Notes under the pieces: model-generated
Seen by the model: the letters and a program-made list of their open reading frames with translations, nothing else
The model's database searches: none
What the model was told of the DNA's origin: nothing
Program-made: the position numbers and the translations under genes
Shown here: positions 1 through 5,719 of the stretch, piece by piece
Numbering within the stretch: position 1 is the stretch's first letter
Layout of the letters: each line of letters begins with the position of its first letter
Assembly (NCBI GenBank): GCA_042091275.1
Contig: JBELHR010000047.1
Coordinates: forward strand, 1 to 9,941
Length of the DNA stretch: 9,941 nt
Direction of reading: 5' to 3'
Origin: JBELHR01 sp042091275
GTDB lineage: Bacteria > Bacteroidota > Bacteroidia > Flavobacteriales > Flavobacteriaceae

Positions 1-390
1 TTTAACTTAAAACCCCATGATTATGAAACGTTTAATTTTATTGCTTTTATTAGTGCCGTGTTGCCTTATGGCCCAAGAAAAAATTGGTAACAAAATTTAT
101 AAATATGGCGACGTCTACCATGCAATAGAGGGAAATACGCTAATCTCATTTGAGGAGGCAGATGCCAAAACAATGAGCAAAACTCTTGAATACTTTTCTG
201 ATACAGGGGCACCTGTTAAATCCTGGAATTCTCTATTTCTTCCAGGCTCTAACGTAGCCGAAGATGAGTTTAATGGAATACTAAACAAGAATAACATCGA
301 AACCTTAATTTTAATTGATGTTATTGATGCTTCAATAGCTACGATGAATAGAACCACTGCCAGTGCTTATGCTACTTCCAGCGCCTATGC
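1..390 (+). repeat. Direct repeat unit A, identical to 762-1151
   Basis: Base-by-base reading shows that 1-390 matches 762-1151 without any difference, at an offset of 761. The block covers 16 bases of leader plus the first 124 codons and two bases of codon 125. The left end is limited by the window edge, so the repeat may be longer. Identity stops abruptly inside the reading frame. Confidence 0.95.
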
Positions 391-646
391 TACGGCAAAT
401 CGAAACAAAGTAAAGAGGAAGTCTGAGGCTTCTATGGGATCTGTAACTACCTCACAAGTAGTGGATTATACAACAGAAATGAGCCTACGTTTAACTATTT
501 TCTCTAAGAACGATGGTTTTGCTAAACCTGTTGCCGTGGTTGAAGGAAGAGTAACTAACCAGAGTCCAGACACTACGGATGATCAACTTGCGAGACGAAT
601 CGTCAGAAGAATGGTGAAAGGTTTAGAAGAGCAAAAGGCCTTTTAA
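17..646 (+). CDS. Secreted protein of unknown function, tandem copy 1
   Basis: A 209-residue protein that I do not recognise. It begins with a signal peptide: MKR, a run of leucines, then a likely signal peptidase I site after LMA (about residue 19). The two cysteines before that site do not form a good lipobox. The mature part has a predicted strand (ETLILIDVID, 95-104), then a Ser/Thr/Ala/Tyr-rich stretch with a short internal repeat (SAYAT/SSAYA, about 116-125), a basic linker, a second strand region (MSLRLTIFS, 155-163) and a basic C-terminal helix (ARRIVRRMVKGL). This order is reminiscent of small envelope proteins of Bacteroidota with a DUF4136- or CsgG-like fold, but that is only a guess. 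ATG at 17 and ATG at 23 are both possible starts; the second gives the more usual MKR beginning. There is no Shine-Dalgarno site, as is normal in this phylum. A close paralog follows at 778. Confidence 0.8.
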   Translation: MIMKRLILLLLLVPCCLMAQEKIGNKIYKYGDVYHAIEGNTLISFEEADAKTMSKTLEYFSDTGAPVKSWNSLFLPGSNVAEDEFNGILNKNNIETLILIDVIDASIATMNRTTASAYATSSAYATANRNKVKRKSEASMGSVTTSQVVDYTTEMSLRLTIFSKNDGFAKPVAVVEGRVTNQSPDTTDDQLARRIVRRMVKGLEEQKAF

Positions 647-667
647 ACTAAAGAGAAAGTAAACAAG

Positions 668-699
668 AAACACAAGTACGTGTTTATTTAAATATTTTT
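668..699 (+). terminator. Possible weak terminator after copy 1
   Basis: AAACAC (668-673) and GTGTTT (680-685) can form a six-pair stem with a six-base loop, followed by a T/A-rich stretch to 699. The stem is short and poor in GC, so this may be chance, and the two tandem genes may be read through together. Confidence 0.3.
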
Positions 700-700
700 G
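693..700 (+). promoter_or_regulatory. Possible -7 element upstream of copy 2
   Basis: TATTTTTG matches the Bacteroidota -7 consensus TAnnTTTG exactly. It lies about 77 bases before the start of copy 2. No TTTG is found at the expected -33 spacing, so support is partial. The corresponding region of copy 1 lies outside the window. Confidence 0.3.
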
Positions 701-761
701 AATGCTCTATAAAATGCCCATTGCTTTAAGCCAATTAAGAATGAGATGAGTATTAAAATAT

Positions 762-1151
762 TTTAACTTAAAACCCCATGATTATGAAACGTTTAATTTT
801 ATTGCTTTTATTAGTGCCGTGTTGCCTTATGGCCCAAGAAAAAATTGGTAACAAAATTTATAAATATGGCGACGTCTACCATGCAATAGAGGGAAATACG
901 CTAATCTCATTTGAGGAGGCAGATGCCAAAACAATGAGCAAAACTCTTGAATACTTTTCTGATACAGGGGCACCTGTTAAATCCTGGAATTCTCTATTTC
1001 TTCCAGGCTCTAACGTAGCCGAAGATGAGTTTAATGGAATACTAAACAAGAATAACATCGAAACCTTAATTTTAATTGATGTTATTGATGCTTCAATAGC
1101 TACGATGAATAGAACCACTGCCAGTGCTTATGCTACTTCCAGCGCCTATGC
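762..1151 (+). repeat. Direct repeat unit B, identical to 1-390
   Basis: Second copy of the 390-base exact repeat. The downstream gene parts (391-646 and 1152-1410) are homologous but diverged. The short 3' flanks also look distantly related, which suggests an old duplication whose 5' half was later homogenised. Confidence 0.95.
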
Positions 1152-1410
1152 CTCGGTAAATCGAAATCAAGTGAGGAGGGAGTCTGAGGCTTCTTCGGGA
1201 TCTGTAACTACCTCACAAGTAGTTAATTATACAACAGAAATGAGTCTGCGTTTGACTATATTTTCTAAGAAAGATGGCTTTGCTAAACCTGTTGCTGTGG
1301 TTGAAGGAAATGTATTTAACTTGGGTCAAGAATACACTTCAGATGATCAACTTGCGAGACGAATCATCAGAAGAATGGTGAAAGGCCTAGAAAAGCAAAA
1401 TGCCTTTTAA
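778..1410 (+). CDS. Secreted protein of unknown function, tandem copy 2
   Basis: A 210-residue paralog of the gene at 17-646, on the same strand with 131 bases between them. Residues 1-125 are identical to copy 1, and the DNA is identical up to codon 125. After that the proteins differ at roughly 20 of the last 85 positions, including a one-residue length change near GNVFNLGQEYTSDDQ. The basic linker of copy 1 (KVKRK) becomes QVRRE here. The signal peptide, the Ser/Ala/Tyr-rich segment and the C-terminal basic helix (ARRIIRRMVKGL) are retained, so both copies look functional. Possible starts are ATG 778 or ATG 784. It is followed by a hairpin with a T tract at 1434-1479. The function is unknown; an envelope location is inferred from the signal peptide only. 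Confidence 0.8.
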   Translation: MIMKRLILLLLLVPCCLMAQEKIGNKIYKYGDVYHAIEGNTLISFEEADAKTMSKTLEYFSDTGAPVKSWNSLFLPGSNVAEDEFNGILNKNNIETLILIDVIDASIATMNRTTASAYATSSAYASVNRNQVRRESEASSGSVTTSQVVNYTTEMSLRLTIFSKKDGFAKPVAVVEGNVFNLGQEYTSDDQLARRIIRRMVKGLEKQNAF

Positions 1411-1433
1411 ATCACAAAGGAAAGATAATAAGT

Positions 1434-1479
1434 AAGACAAGGGGAGATGTCCTATAATTTCTTCTTGTCTTCATTTTTT
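1434..1479. terminator. Hairpin terminator between convergent genes
   Basis: AAGACAAG (1434-1441) pairs perfectly with CTTGTCTT (1464-1471). A small inner hairpin GGA-GATG-TCC (1443-1452) sits in the loop. A six-T tract follows at 1474-1479 on the plus strand, suited to ending the gene at 778-1410. In the other direction the hairpin is followed by T-rich sequence, so it could also serve the minus-strand gene that ends at 1487. Confidence 0.6.
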
Positions 1480-1486
1480 GGATAGC

Positions 1487-2350
1487 TTATACAGCCCTTT
1501 TTAGAGAGGATGAAGAAGATTCTGCTCTTTGTTTAGCCTTTCTATACTTCCATTGCTTCCAAGACTCCTTAAACAACAAGTTTAAGCCCCGATCAATGGT
1601 ATATAAACGGATTATATTATATAAACCCCTTGCTCGAGTGGTCAGTTTTTCATTGGCCCGCAATGCAAGAGAATATCCTCCTTCGGAATAGTGGACATAA
1701 TGCCACCATAATTTTGGAATGAATAAAGTTTCTCCATGCTCAATTACGGCTTTATAACCTTTTAAGTTTCTAGAAGCAGGGAATTCCTCGAAATTCGGAT
1801 TTAGGATGTCTAGATGGGAGTGATTGGTAAATGGTAGTTTATATAGGTTTTTAGAGTCTGTTGGAGGAAATAAGTAAACGGTTTTTTCCGTTTGAAAATG
1901 AGTCAGAAATACATGGGAGCAATCTATGTCATAGTGTAGATTCAGTGCTGAGTTTTTACCGCCAAAAAAGAGTAGGGCAAAATCCATAAAACCGTTCATG
2001 ATTTCCGGTTTTTTATAATCTTTGGAGAGCTCTGGTGCTCGTTTCATTATTTGAAAATTATGTAGCCGTAGGTTTGTTGGTTCCTTTTCAATAATTTTTA
2101 AATAGTCCTTGAATTTTTTGTGAACCACAGGTTTCATATAGCCTGATCCAGACTGATGATAGTTTTCGTCATACATTGGGACTTCCATTTCTCCATATTC
2201 TTTTTTAAAAAAATCAAAAGTCCATTTGTCTCGAGCAGGCCAGTTTTTTGATAAGTTTTTTAAAATAACCGGTTGAGAGCCTCTCACATAGTTTTGATAA
2301 AAATCCGATTTGTTCGGACAGGAAATTTTTTCAACATCAAAAAAATACAT
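1487..2350 (-). CDS. Cupin-8 / JmjC-like Fe(II) and 2-oxoglutarate-dependent oxygenase
   Basis: A 287-residue protein of the cupin-8 (JmjC-like) family, which uses iron and 2-oxoglutarate to hydroxylate protein side chains or small molecules. Family signs are the N-terminal phrase QPVILKNLSKNWPA (26-39), common where these proteins begin their fold, the metal-binding HxD at His139 and Asp141 (LHYD), the distal histidine His217 within IPKLWWHYVHY, and Lys156 in TEKTVYLFPP, placed where the co-substrate carboxylate is usually held. The whole metal triad is present, so the enzyme should be active. There is no signal peptide, so it is probably cytoplasmic. The C-terminus (about 264-287) is basic with a run of five serines and is probably disordered. 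It is transcribed alone, divergent from the phosphatase gene at 2488. The substrate cannot be told from the sequence; family relatives include protein, ribosomal and tRNA hydroxylases. Confidence 0.85.
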   Translation of the reverse strand: MYFFDVEKISCPNKSDFYQNYVRGSQPVILKNLSKNWPARDKWTFDFFKKEYGEMEVPMYDENYHQSGSGYMKPVVHKKFKDYLKIIEKEPTNLRLHNFQIMKRAPELSKDYKKPEIMNGFMDFALLFFGGKNSALNLHYDIDCSHVFLTHFQTEKTVYLFPPTDSKNLYKLPFTNHSHLDILNPNFEEFPASRNLKGYKAVIEHGETLFIPKLWWHYVHYSEGGYSLALRANEKLTTRARGLYNIIRLYTIDRGLNLLFKESWKQWKYRKAKQRAESSSSSLKRAV

Positions 2351-2443
2351 ACGCTTAATTTTTCTAGGATTAAACGGGGTGGGGATGTATAAAAATAATC
2401 AATTTTCAATTAATATTTCTTATTCTTCGTATAGATTTCTTTG

Positions 2444-2451
2444 TATTTTTG
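2444..2451 (+). promoter_or_regulatory. Candidate -7 element for the phosphatase gene
   Basis: TATTTTTG is an exact match to the Bacteroidota -7 consensus TAnnTTTG and lies 36 bases before the ATG at 2488. No clear TTTG occurs 19 to 21 bases upstream, so only half of the promoter is recognisable. The rest of 2351-2487 shows no other conserved structure that I can support. Confidence 0.4.
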
Positions 2452-2487
2452 GTTACTTAAAGTGTTTGATCCCAACTAAAAACAATT

Positions 2488-3843
2488 ATGAAAAAGACAA
2501 TTTCAAAATTTATATTGACCTTAATTTGTGTTTGCTCCGTTTCTTGTGAATTAAAAAAAGAAGAGAATAATCACGACCATCATCACAAGGCGTTAGAAGG
2601 ATTACACCACTGGGAAATACCAAGTAAGGATCCCGATAGGATTATGTTAAACTTTAACGGTGATCCAGCAACTAAAAGAGCTGTTACATGGAGGACAGAT
2701 AGTAATGTAAAGGAATCTGTAGCACAAATAGCAGAGGCTACTGTGGATTCTAAGTTCACCGAAAATACCATAACAATTCAAGCCAAAACAGAGTCTTTTG
2801 ATTTAGGTTTGTACAAATCAAACAACTCTTTAATGGTAAATTATCACAGCGTTGTCTTTGATGAATTAAAACCAAATACCCAATATGTTTATAGGGTTGG
2901 AAATGGAGAAAATCACTGGTCTGAATGGATACAGTTTAAAACAGCAAAAGAAGGTTATGCTCCAACTCAATTTGTGTATTTCGGGGATGCTCAAAACGAT
3001 GTCCTTGCGCATTGGTCTAGAGTGATAAGAAAGGCTTACGAAACTGCTCCACAAGCTTCTTTTGTAATTCATGCAGGGGATTTAATTAACCAAGCGCATA
3101 GGGATTATGAATGGGCAGAGTGGTACAAAGCAGGTGGGTTTATTCACAGTCAATGGACGGCAATCCCAGTGGTGGGGAATCACGAATTTAGGCCTCTTTC
3201 GGAAGGGGAATCAAAGCAACTCTCCATACAATGGAAGCCTCAATTTACCTTGCCAGTGGAACAGGAATTAGATTCTTCTTTGCACGAAACCGTGTATACA
3301 GTAGATTACCAAGATGTAAGAGTGATTGCTTTAAATTCTAACGAGAAATTAGAGCAACAAACCCTATACCTAGAAAAACAATTAAAAAGTTCTACCGCTA
3401 AATGGAATATAGTGACTTGTCATCACTCTGTTTTTTCTCCTGCAAAAGGACGCAATTTTCAGTTTGCTAGAGATAACTGGAAGCCTTTGATGGATAAATA
3501 TAATGTGGATTTGGTACTGAATGGTCACGATCACACCTATGCTAGAGGTCATGTTCCGGTGCGGTCTTTAGATCAAAAGAACTCCGATGATCTGCGTACG
3601 GTTTATGTTACTTCGGTTAGTGGTCCTAAACAATACAGTCTCGATACGGAACAAATGAAAGACTACAAGAAAGATGGCTACAAGCTGGATAATGCCGCTG
3701 AACAGACCCAGTTTTTTCAAGTGATTACGATAGAGAATAACACATTAGAGTATGTAGCATATACTGCTTTAGGGGATGAATATGATAGAGCTCTTATTAC
3801 TAAAGATTTTAAAACTGGTAAAAAGAAGTTGACCAGTAAGTAG
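2488..3843 (+). CDS. Purple-acid-phosphatase-like metallophosphoesterase lipoprotein
   Basis: A 451-residue exported phosphoesterase. The signal peptide ends in CSVSC with Cys20 as the probable lipidated residue, followed by an acidic and lysine-rich stretch, so it is likely anchored in the envelope. Residues about 50-152 form the fibronectin-III-like N-terminal domain of purple acid phosphatases (DRIMLNFNGDP, AVTWRTD, LKPNTQYVYRVG). Residues about 160-350 are the calcineurin-like metallophosphoesterase domain. All its metal-binding blocks are present: GDAQ with Asp167, GDLIN with Asp198, GNHE with Asn231 and His232, CHH with His312/His313, and GHDHTYAR with His347 and His349. The family hydrolyses phosphate mono- or diesters with a two-metal centre, so a role in phosphate scavenging is inferred. 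An unusual cluster of six histidines lies just after the lipid anchor (29-41). The ATG at 2488 is chosen because it begins the signal peptide directly. The DUF3817 gene follows 50 bases later on the same strand. Confidence 0.88.
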   Translation: MKKTISKFILTLICVCSVSCELKKEENNHDHHHKALEGLHHWEIPSKDPDRIMLNFNGDPATKRAVTWRTDSNVKESVAQIAEATVDSKFTENTITIQAKTESFDLGLYKSNNSLMVNYHSVVFDELKPNTQYVYRVGNGENHWSEWIQFKTAKEGYAPTQFVYFGDAQNDVLAHWSRVIRKAYETAPQASFVIHAGDLINQAHRDYEWAEWYKAGGFIHSQWTAIPVVGNHEFRPLSEGESKQLSIQWKPQFTLPVEQELDSSLHETVYTVDYQDVRVIALNSNEKLEQQTLYLEKQLKSSTAKWNIVTCHHSVFSPAKGRNFQFARDNWKPLMDKYNVDLVLNGHDHTYARGHVPVRSLDQKNSDDLRTVYVTSVSGPKQYSLDTEQMKDYKKDGYKLDNAAEQTQFFQVITIENNTLEYVAYTALGDEYDRALITKDFKTGKKKLTSK

Positions 3844-3893
3844 TATTAGGAAGGTTAGAACATGGCGAGTTTTTTATTTTAAAACAGATTTAA

Positions 3894-4321
3894 ATGAAGA
3901 GTGTATTTAGGCTTATAAGTATCTTAGAAGGGGTTTCATACCTTTTATTGTTATNNNNNNNNNNNNNNNNNNNNNNNNNNNNNNNNNNNNNNNNNNNNNN
4001 NNNNNNNNNNNNNNNNNNNNNNNNNNNNNNNNNNNNNNNNNNNNNNNNNNNNNNAGTGTATTTAGGCTTATAAGTATCTTAGAAGGGGTTTCATACCTTT
4101 TATTGTTATTCATTGCTACACCCATTAAATATTTGGCGGGAGACCCATCATATGTGAAATTACTTGGGATGCCTCACGGTTTGCTTTTTATTGCGTACAT
4201 AATTCTCGCCATTTTCATAAAGAAAGAAATGGGCTGGAAAGGGAAGAAGTTTATATGGATTTTAATCGCTTCTATTATACCTTTTGGTACTCTCTATGTG
4301 GATAAAAAGTATTTGAGATAA
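3894..4321 (+). CDS. DUF3817 membrane protein, interrupted by an artificial gap
   Basis: The gene is split by the N run at 3955-4054. The 55 bases before the gap (3900-3954) are repeated exactly after it (4055-4109). If the two copies are merged, the ATG at 3894 reads without a stop to the TAA at 4319-4321 and gives 90 residues. As printed, the two parts are out of frame. The merged protein begins MKSVFRLISILEGVSYLLLL and carries the marks of the DUF3817 family: EGxSYLLLLF, then PIKYLAG, KLLGMPHGLLFIAY, and a C-terminal IIPFGTLYVDKKYLR. Three membrane helices are predicted at about 7-25, 42-58 and 67-83 of the merged protein. The function of the family is unknown. Calling it from the ATG at 4103 would lose the first helix. 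Confidence 0.82.
3900..3954 (+). repeat. Left copy of a 55-base contig-end overlap
   Basis: Identical to 4055-4109. It sits directly at the left edge of the N run and encodes part of the first helix of the DUF3817 protein. It is best read as an unmerged assembly overlap, not as a biological repeat. Confidence 0.9.
3955..4054. other. Assembly gap of 100 N, probably spurious
   Basis: Exactly 100 unknown bases, the conventional placeholder for a gap of unknown size. Because both edges show the same 55 bases, the two contigs very likely overlap and no sequence is missing. Confidence 0.95.
4055..4109 (+). repeat. Right copy of the 55-base contig-end overlap
   Basis: Identical to 3900-3954 and starts at the first base after the N run. 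It continues in frame into the rest of the DUF3817 gene. Confidence 0.9.
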
Positions 4322-4340
4322 TCGTTGTCAAAAAACTAAT

Positions 4341-4367
4341 TCCTAAAGATTCTAACTTAGAATAGGA
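4341..4367. terminator. Hairpin after the DUF3817 gene
   Basis: ATTCTAA (4349-4355) and TTAGAAT (4357-4363) are perfect complements around one base. TCCT (4341-4344) and AGGA (4364-4367) can extend the stem past a four-base bulge. There is no T tract after it, so it is either a weak terminator or a transcript-end structure. Confidence 0.35.
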
Positions 4368-4369
4368 GC

Positions 4370-4381
4370 GTATAATTATAC
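4370..4381. promoter_or_regulatory. Perfect 12-base palindrome
   Basis: GTATAATTATAC is its own reverse complement. It lies between two convergent gene ends, which is an odd place for an operator. In AT-rich DNA a palindrome of this length can occur by chance. Confidence 0.2.
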
Positions 4382-4414
4382 CAAAAGAAAATAGTTTCGA
4401 CAACTTGAGATAAA

Positions 4415-4435
4415 CTCTTTTATTTATTGAAAGAG
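4415..4435. terminator. Hairpin between convergent gene ends
   Basis: CTCTTT (4415-4420) pairs with AAAGAG (4430-4435) around a nine-base AT-rich loop, six bases beyond the stop of the minus-strand gene at 4442. On the minus strand it is followed by TTTATC, a weak T-rich tail. It is a plausible but unproven terminator. Confidence 0.35.
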
Positions 4436-4441
4436 ATATGC

Positions 4442-4627
4442 TTAGTTAAAGATTCTTCCACCATTGTAGATGTCAAAATCCATATGTGGACGGACACGTG
4501 GTCCATTTGGTCCCCAATCCACATCTAAACCTGCGCCTGTTGCCCAACGAGCATTTCCACAGCTAAATAAAACATTGGATGCACCAATTATAAGAAGAAC
4601 GATTAATGCTTTTTTATATATTTTCAT
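4442..4627 (-). CDS. Small lipoprotein of unknown function
   Basis: A 61-residue protein. It has a clear lipoprotein signal peptide: MKIYKKALIVLLIIG, then VLFSC with Cys23 as the lipidated residue. The mature part is only about 39 residues and rich in Gly, Asp, Pro and Arg, with the phrase DWGPNGPRVRPHMDFDIY (residues 37-54). It has no cysteine other than the lipid anchor. I do not recognise a named family. The short strand-like mature part with GPxGPxVRP looks like other tiny flavobacterial lipoproteins of unknown role. It starts 45 bases after the stop of the VOC gene on the same strand and may share its transcript, since no good promoter is visible between them. Confidence 0.7.
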   Translation of the reverse strand: MKIYKKALIVLLIIGASNVLFSCGNARWATGAGLDVDWGPNGPRVRPHMDFDIYNGGRIFN

Positions 4628-4672
4628 AATAGTAATTTGTAAAATTAGTAAGGAGAATTTTTTGGTGAAATT

Positions 4673-5530
4673 TTAAAGCTCTTGAACTGCAAAAATAGCA
4701 CCTTGAGGATCTACAAAAATACCGAGTTTTCCATCTCTAATATCTTCGTTAGGACTCAAAAGGATATCCGCTTCTGACGCTTTCACTGCAGGTAGCATCT
4801 TATTGACATCACTAAATTGAATATAGGGTACCCACTGCGAACCTTGATTGGTAACAGGATTTTGAAGCATTCCTGCGACAGCCTGCCCTTCAAACTCAAA
4901 AGTCCAATATGGTTTGTCGTCATAACTAGTTTTATTTGTAGAAACTGCAAAAGCATTATTGTAAAAAACAGATGCTTGTGCAGGATCATCAGCCCATAAT
5001 TCCATTCCAATCCAATTGCCTTCTTTGGAAGAGCGATCCATTTTCTCGGTGTAATCATTTTTAGAAATTAAGGAAAATCTTTCCCCCAATGATCCTTGAA
5101 AAACAACTTGTTTTCCGCGACCAGGAAGTTTTATTGGAGCCAATGCTGCCTTGGCACCAGAGGCGACAACAGATTTGATCCTCGCATTTAAATTTGCGTT
5201 ATCCAGAGGCAGAGCACTTATCCATGTAGCACTATTTACTTCTTTAACTTCAATCATCCCACCAATTACATTGCCATCGTTATAAATGGTTGCATAGCGC
5301 AGTCCTTTCATGTTGACATCTGTAAAGGTCCAACCAAATAGATCTCCGTAAAACGATTTTGAAGCATCGAGATCTGGTGTTATCAGGTCGTGCCAAAGGC
5401 TCAGTTCAGCAGCTTGAGTATTGCCGATAAAATTGTTTGTTTCTTTCGCATTTAGAGCAGTGAAGCTCGAAAGAAAAAGGATAAAAATTGTAAAATATTT
5501 CATAGCTTTTTTTAAAGTTTTCAAATTCAT
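4673..5530 (-). CDS. Exported two-domain VOC (glyoxalase-like) protein
   Basis: A 285-residue protein with two vicinal-oxygen-chelate domains, the fold of glyoxalase I, bleomycin resistance proteins and extradiol dioxygenases. Domain 1 spans about 43-157 (LWHDLITPDLDASKSFYGDLFGWTF, here in two parts: start LWHDLITPD, then FYGDLFGWTF). Domain 2 spans about 172-285 (NWIGMELWADDPAQASVFYNN, ending FVDPQGAIFAVQEL). His47 and Glu177 lie where metal ligands of such domains often sit, but I cannot be sure that either site binds metal. The N-terminus is a signal peptide (KYFTIFILFLSSFTALNA) with probable cleavage after Ala28, so it acts in the periplasm or outside; most VOC proteins are cytoplasmic. 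ATG at 5530 and ATG at 5503 (MKYFTIF) are both possible starts, and both keep the signal peptide. The substrate is unknown. Confidence 0.82.
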   Translation of the reverse strand: MNLKTLKKAMKYFTIFILFLSSFTALNAKETNNFIGNTQAAELSLWHDLITPDLDASKSFYGDLFGWTFTDVNMKGLRYATIYNDGNVIGGMIEVKEVNSATWISALPLDNANLNARIKSVVASGAKAALAPIKLPGRGKQVVFQGSLGERFSLISKNDYTEKMDRSSKEGNWIGMELWADDPAQASVFYNNAFAVSTNKTSYDDKPYWTFEFEGQAVAGMLQNPVTNQGSQWVPYIQFSDVNKMLPAVKASEADILLSPNEDIRDGKLGIFVDPQGAIFAVQEL

Positions 5531-5580
5531 CTACTTGCAATTTAAAAAAAAACTTCTTCACCAAGAAATACATTTTCATA

Positions 5581-5612
5581 CAAATCTTCTGATTCAGATT
5601 TGTTTAATCTGA
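5581..5612. promoter_or_regulatory. Overlapping inverted repeats in the divergent intergenic region
   Basis: CAAATCT (5581-5587) and AGATTTG (5596-5602) are inverted copies. TCAGATT (5594-5600) and AATCTGA (5606-5612) form a second, overlapping pair, so the middle arm can pair with either neighbour. They lie between the divergent VOC and sulfatase genes, where an operator or a leader structure of the minus-strand transcript would be expected. The regulator is unknown. Confidence 0.3.
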
Positions 5613-5653
5613 TGTGGAGGTGTTTTGAATCATGATCAATATAACTACTTAGT

Positions 5654-5684
5654 TTTGAGTTGATTGAGAATTTCATTATCTTTA
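5654..5684 (+). promoter_or_regulatory. Promoter for the sulfatase gene
   Basis: TTTG at 5654-5657, a 19-base spacer and TATCTTTA at 5677-5684 fit the Bacteroidota housekeeping promoter (TTTG, about 19 bases, TAnnTTTG) with one mismatch in the last base. The ATG at 5720 lies 35 bases downstream. This also argues against a start at 5660, which would fall inside the promoter. Confidence 0.5.
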
Positions 5685-5719
5685 GTATTCTCCCGCCCTT
5701 CATCTTTAAATTTATTGTT

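Noticed and set aside
115..357. Minus-strand open frame inside copy 1, with the same frame at 876-1118 inside copy 2
   Set aside because: It is antisense to a gene with a convincing signal peptide. The two antisense frames are identical only because they lie in the exact repeat.
2310..2549. Plus-strand open frame overlapping the oxygenase start and the phosphatase start
   Set aside because: It crosses the divergent promoter region and reads the phosphatase signal peptide in another frame; its product has no recognisable features.
3900..4109. A biological direct repeat or mobile element footprint around the N run
   Set aside because: The repeat edges coincide exactly with the gap edges, which points to an unmerged contig overlap.
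4324..4404. GTTGTC (4324-4329) and GACAAC (4399-4404) as arms of one large stem enclosing the intergenic region
   Set aside because: Six pairs around a loop of about 70 bases is too weak and likely by chance.
4783..5058. Second minus-strand frame inside the VOC gene, and a plus-strand one at 4817-4999
   Set aside because: Both are out of frame with a well-supported two-domain protein and show no family features of their own.
5660..5719. Upstream in-frame ATG for the sulfatase
   Set aside because: It would add 20 residues before a typical lipoprotein signal peptide and lies inside the TTTG/TATCTTTA promoter.
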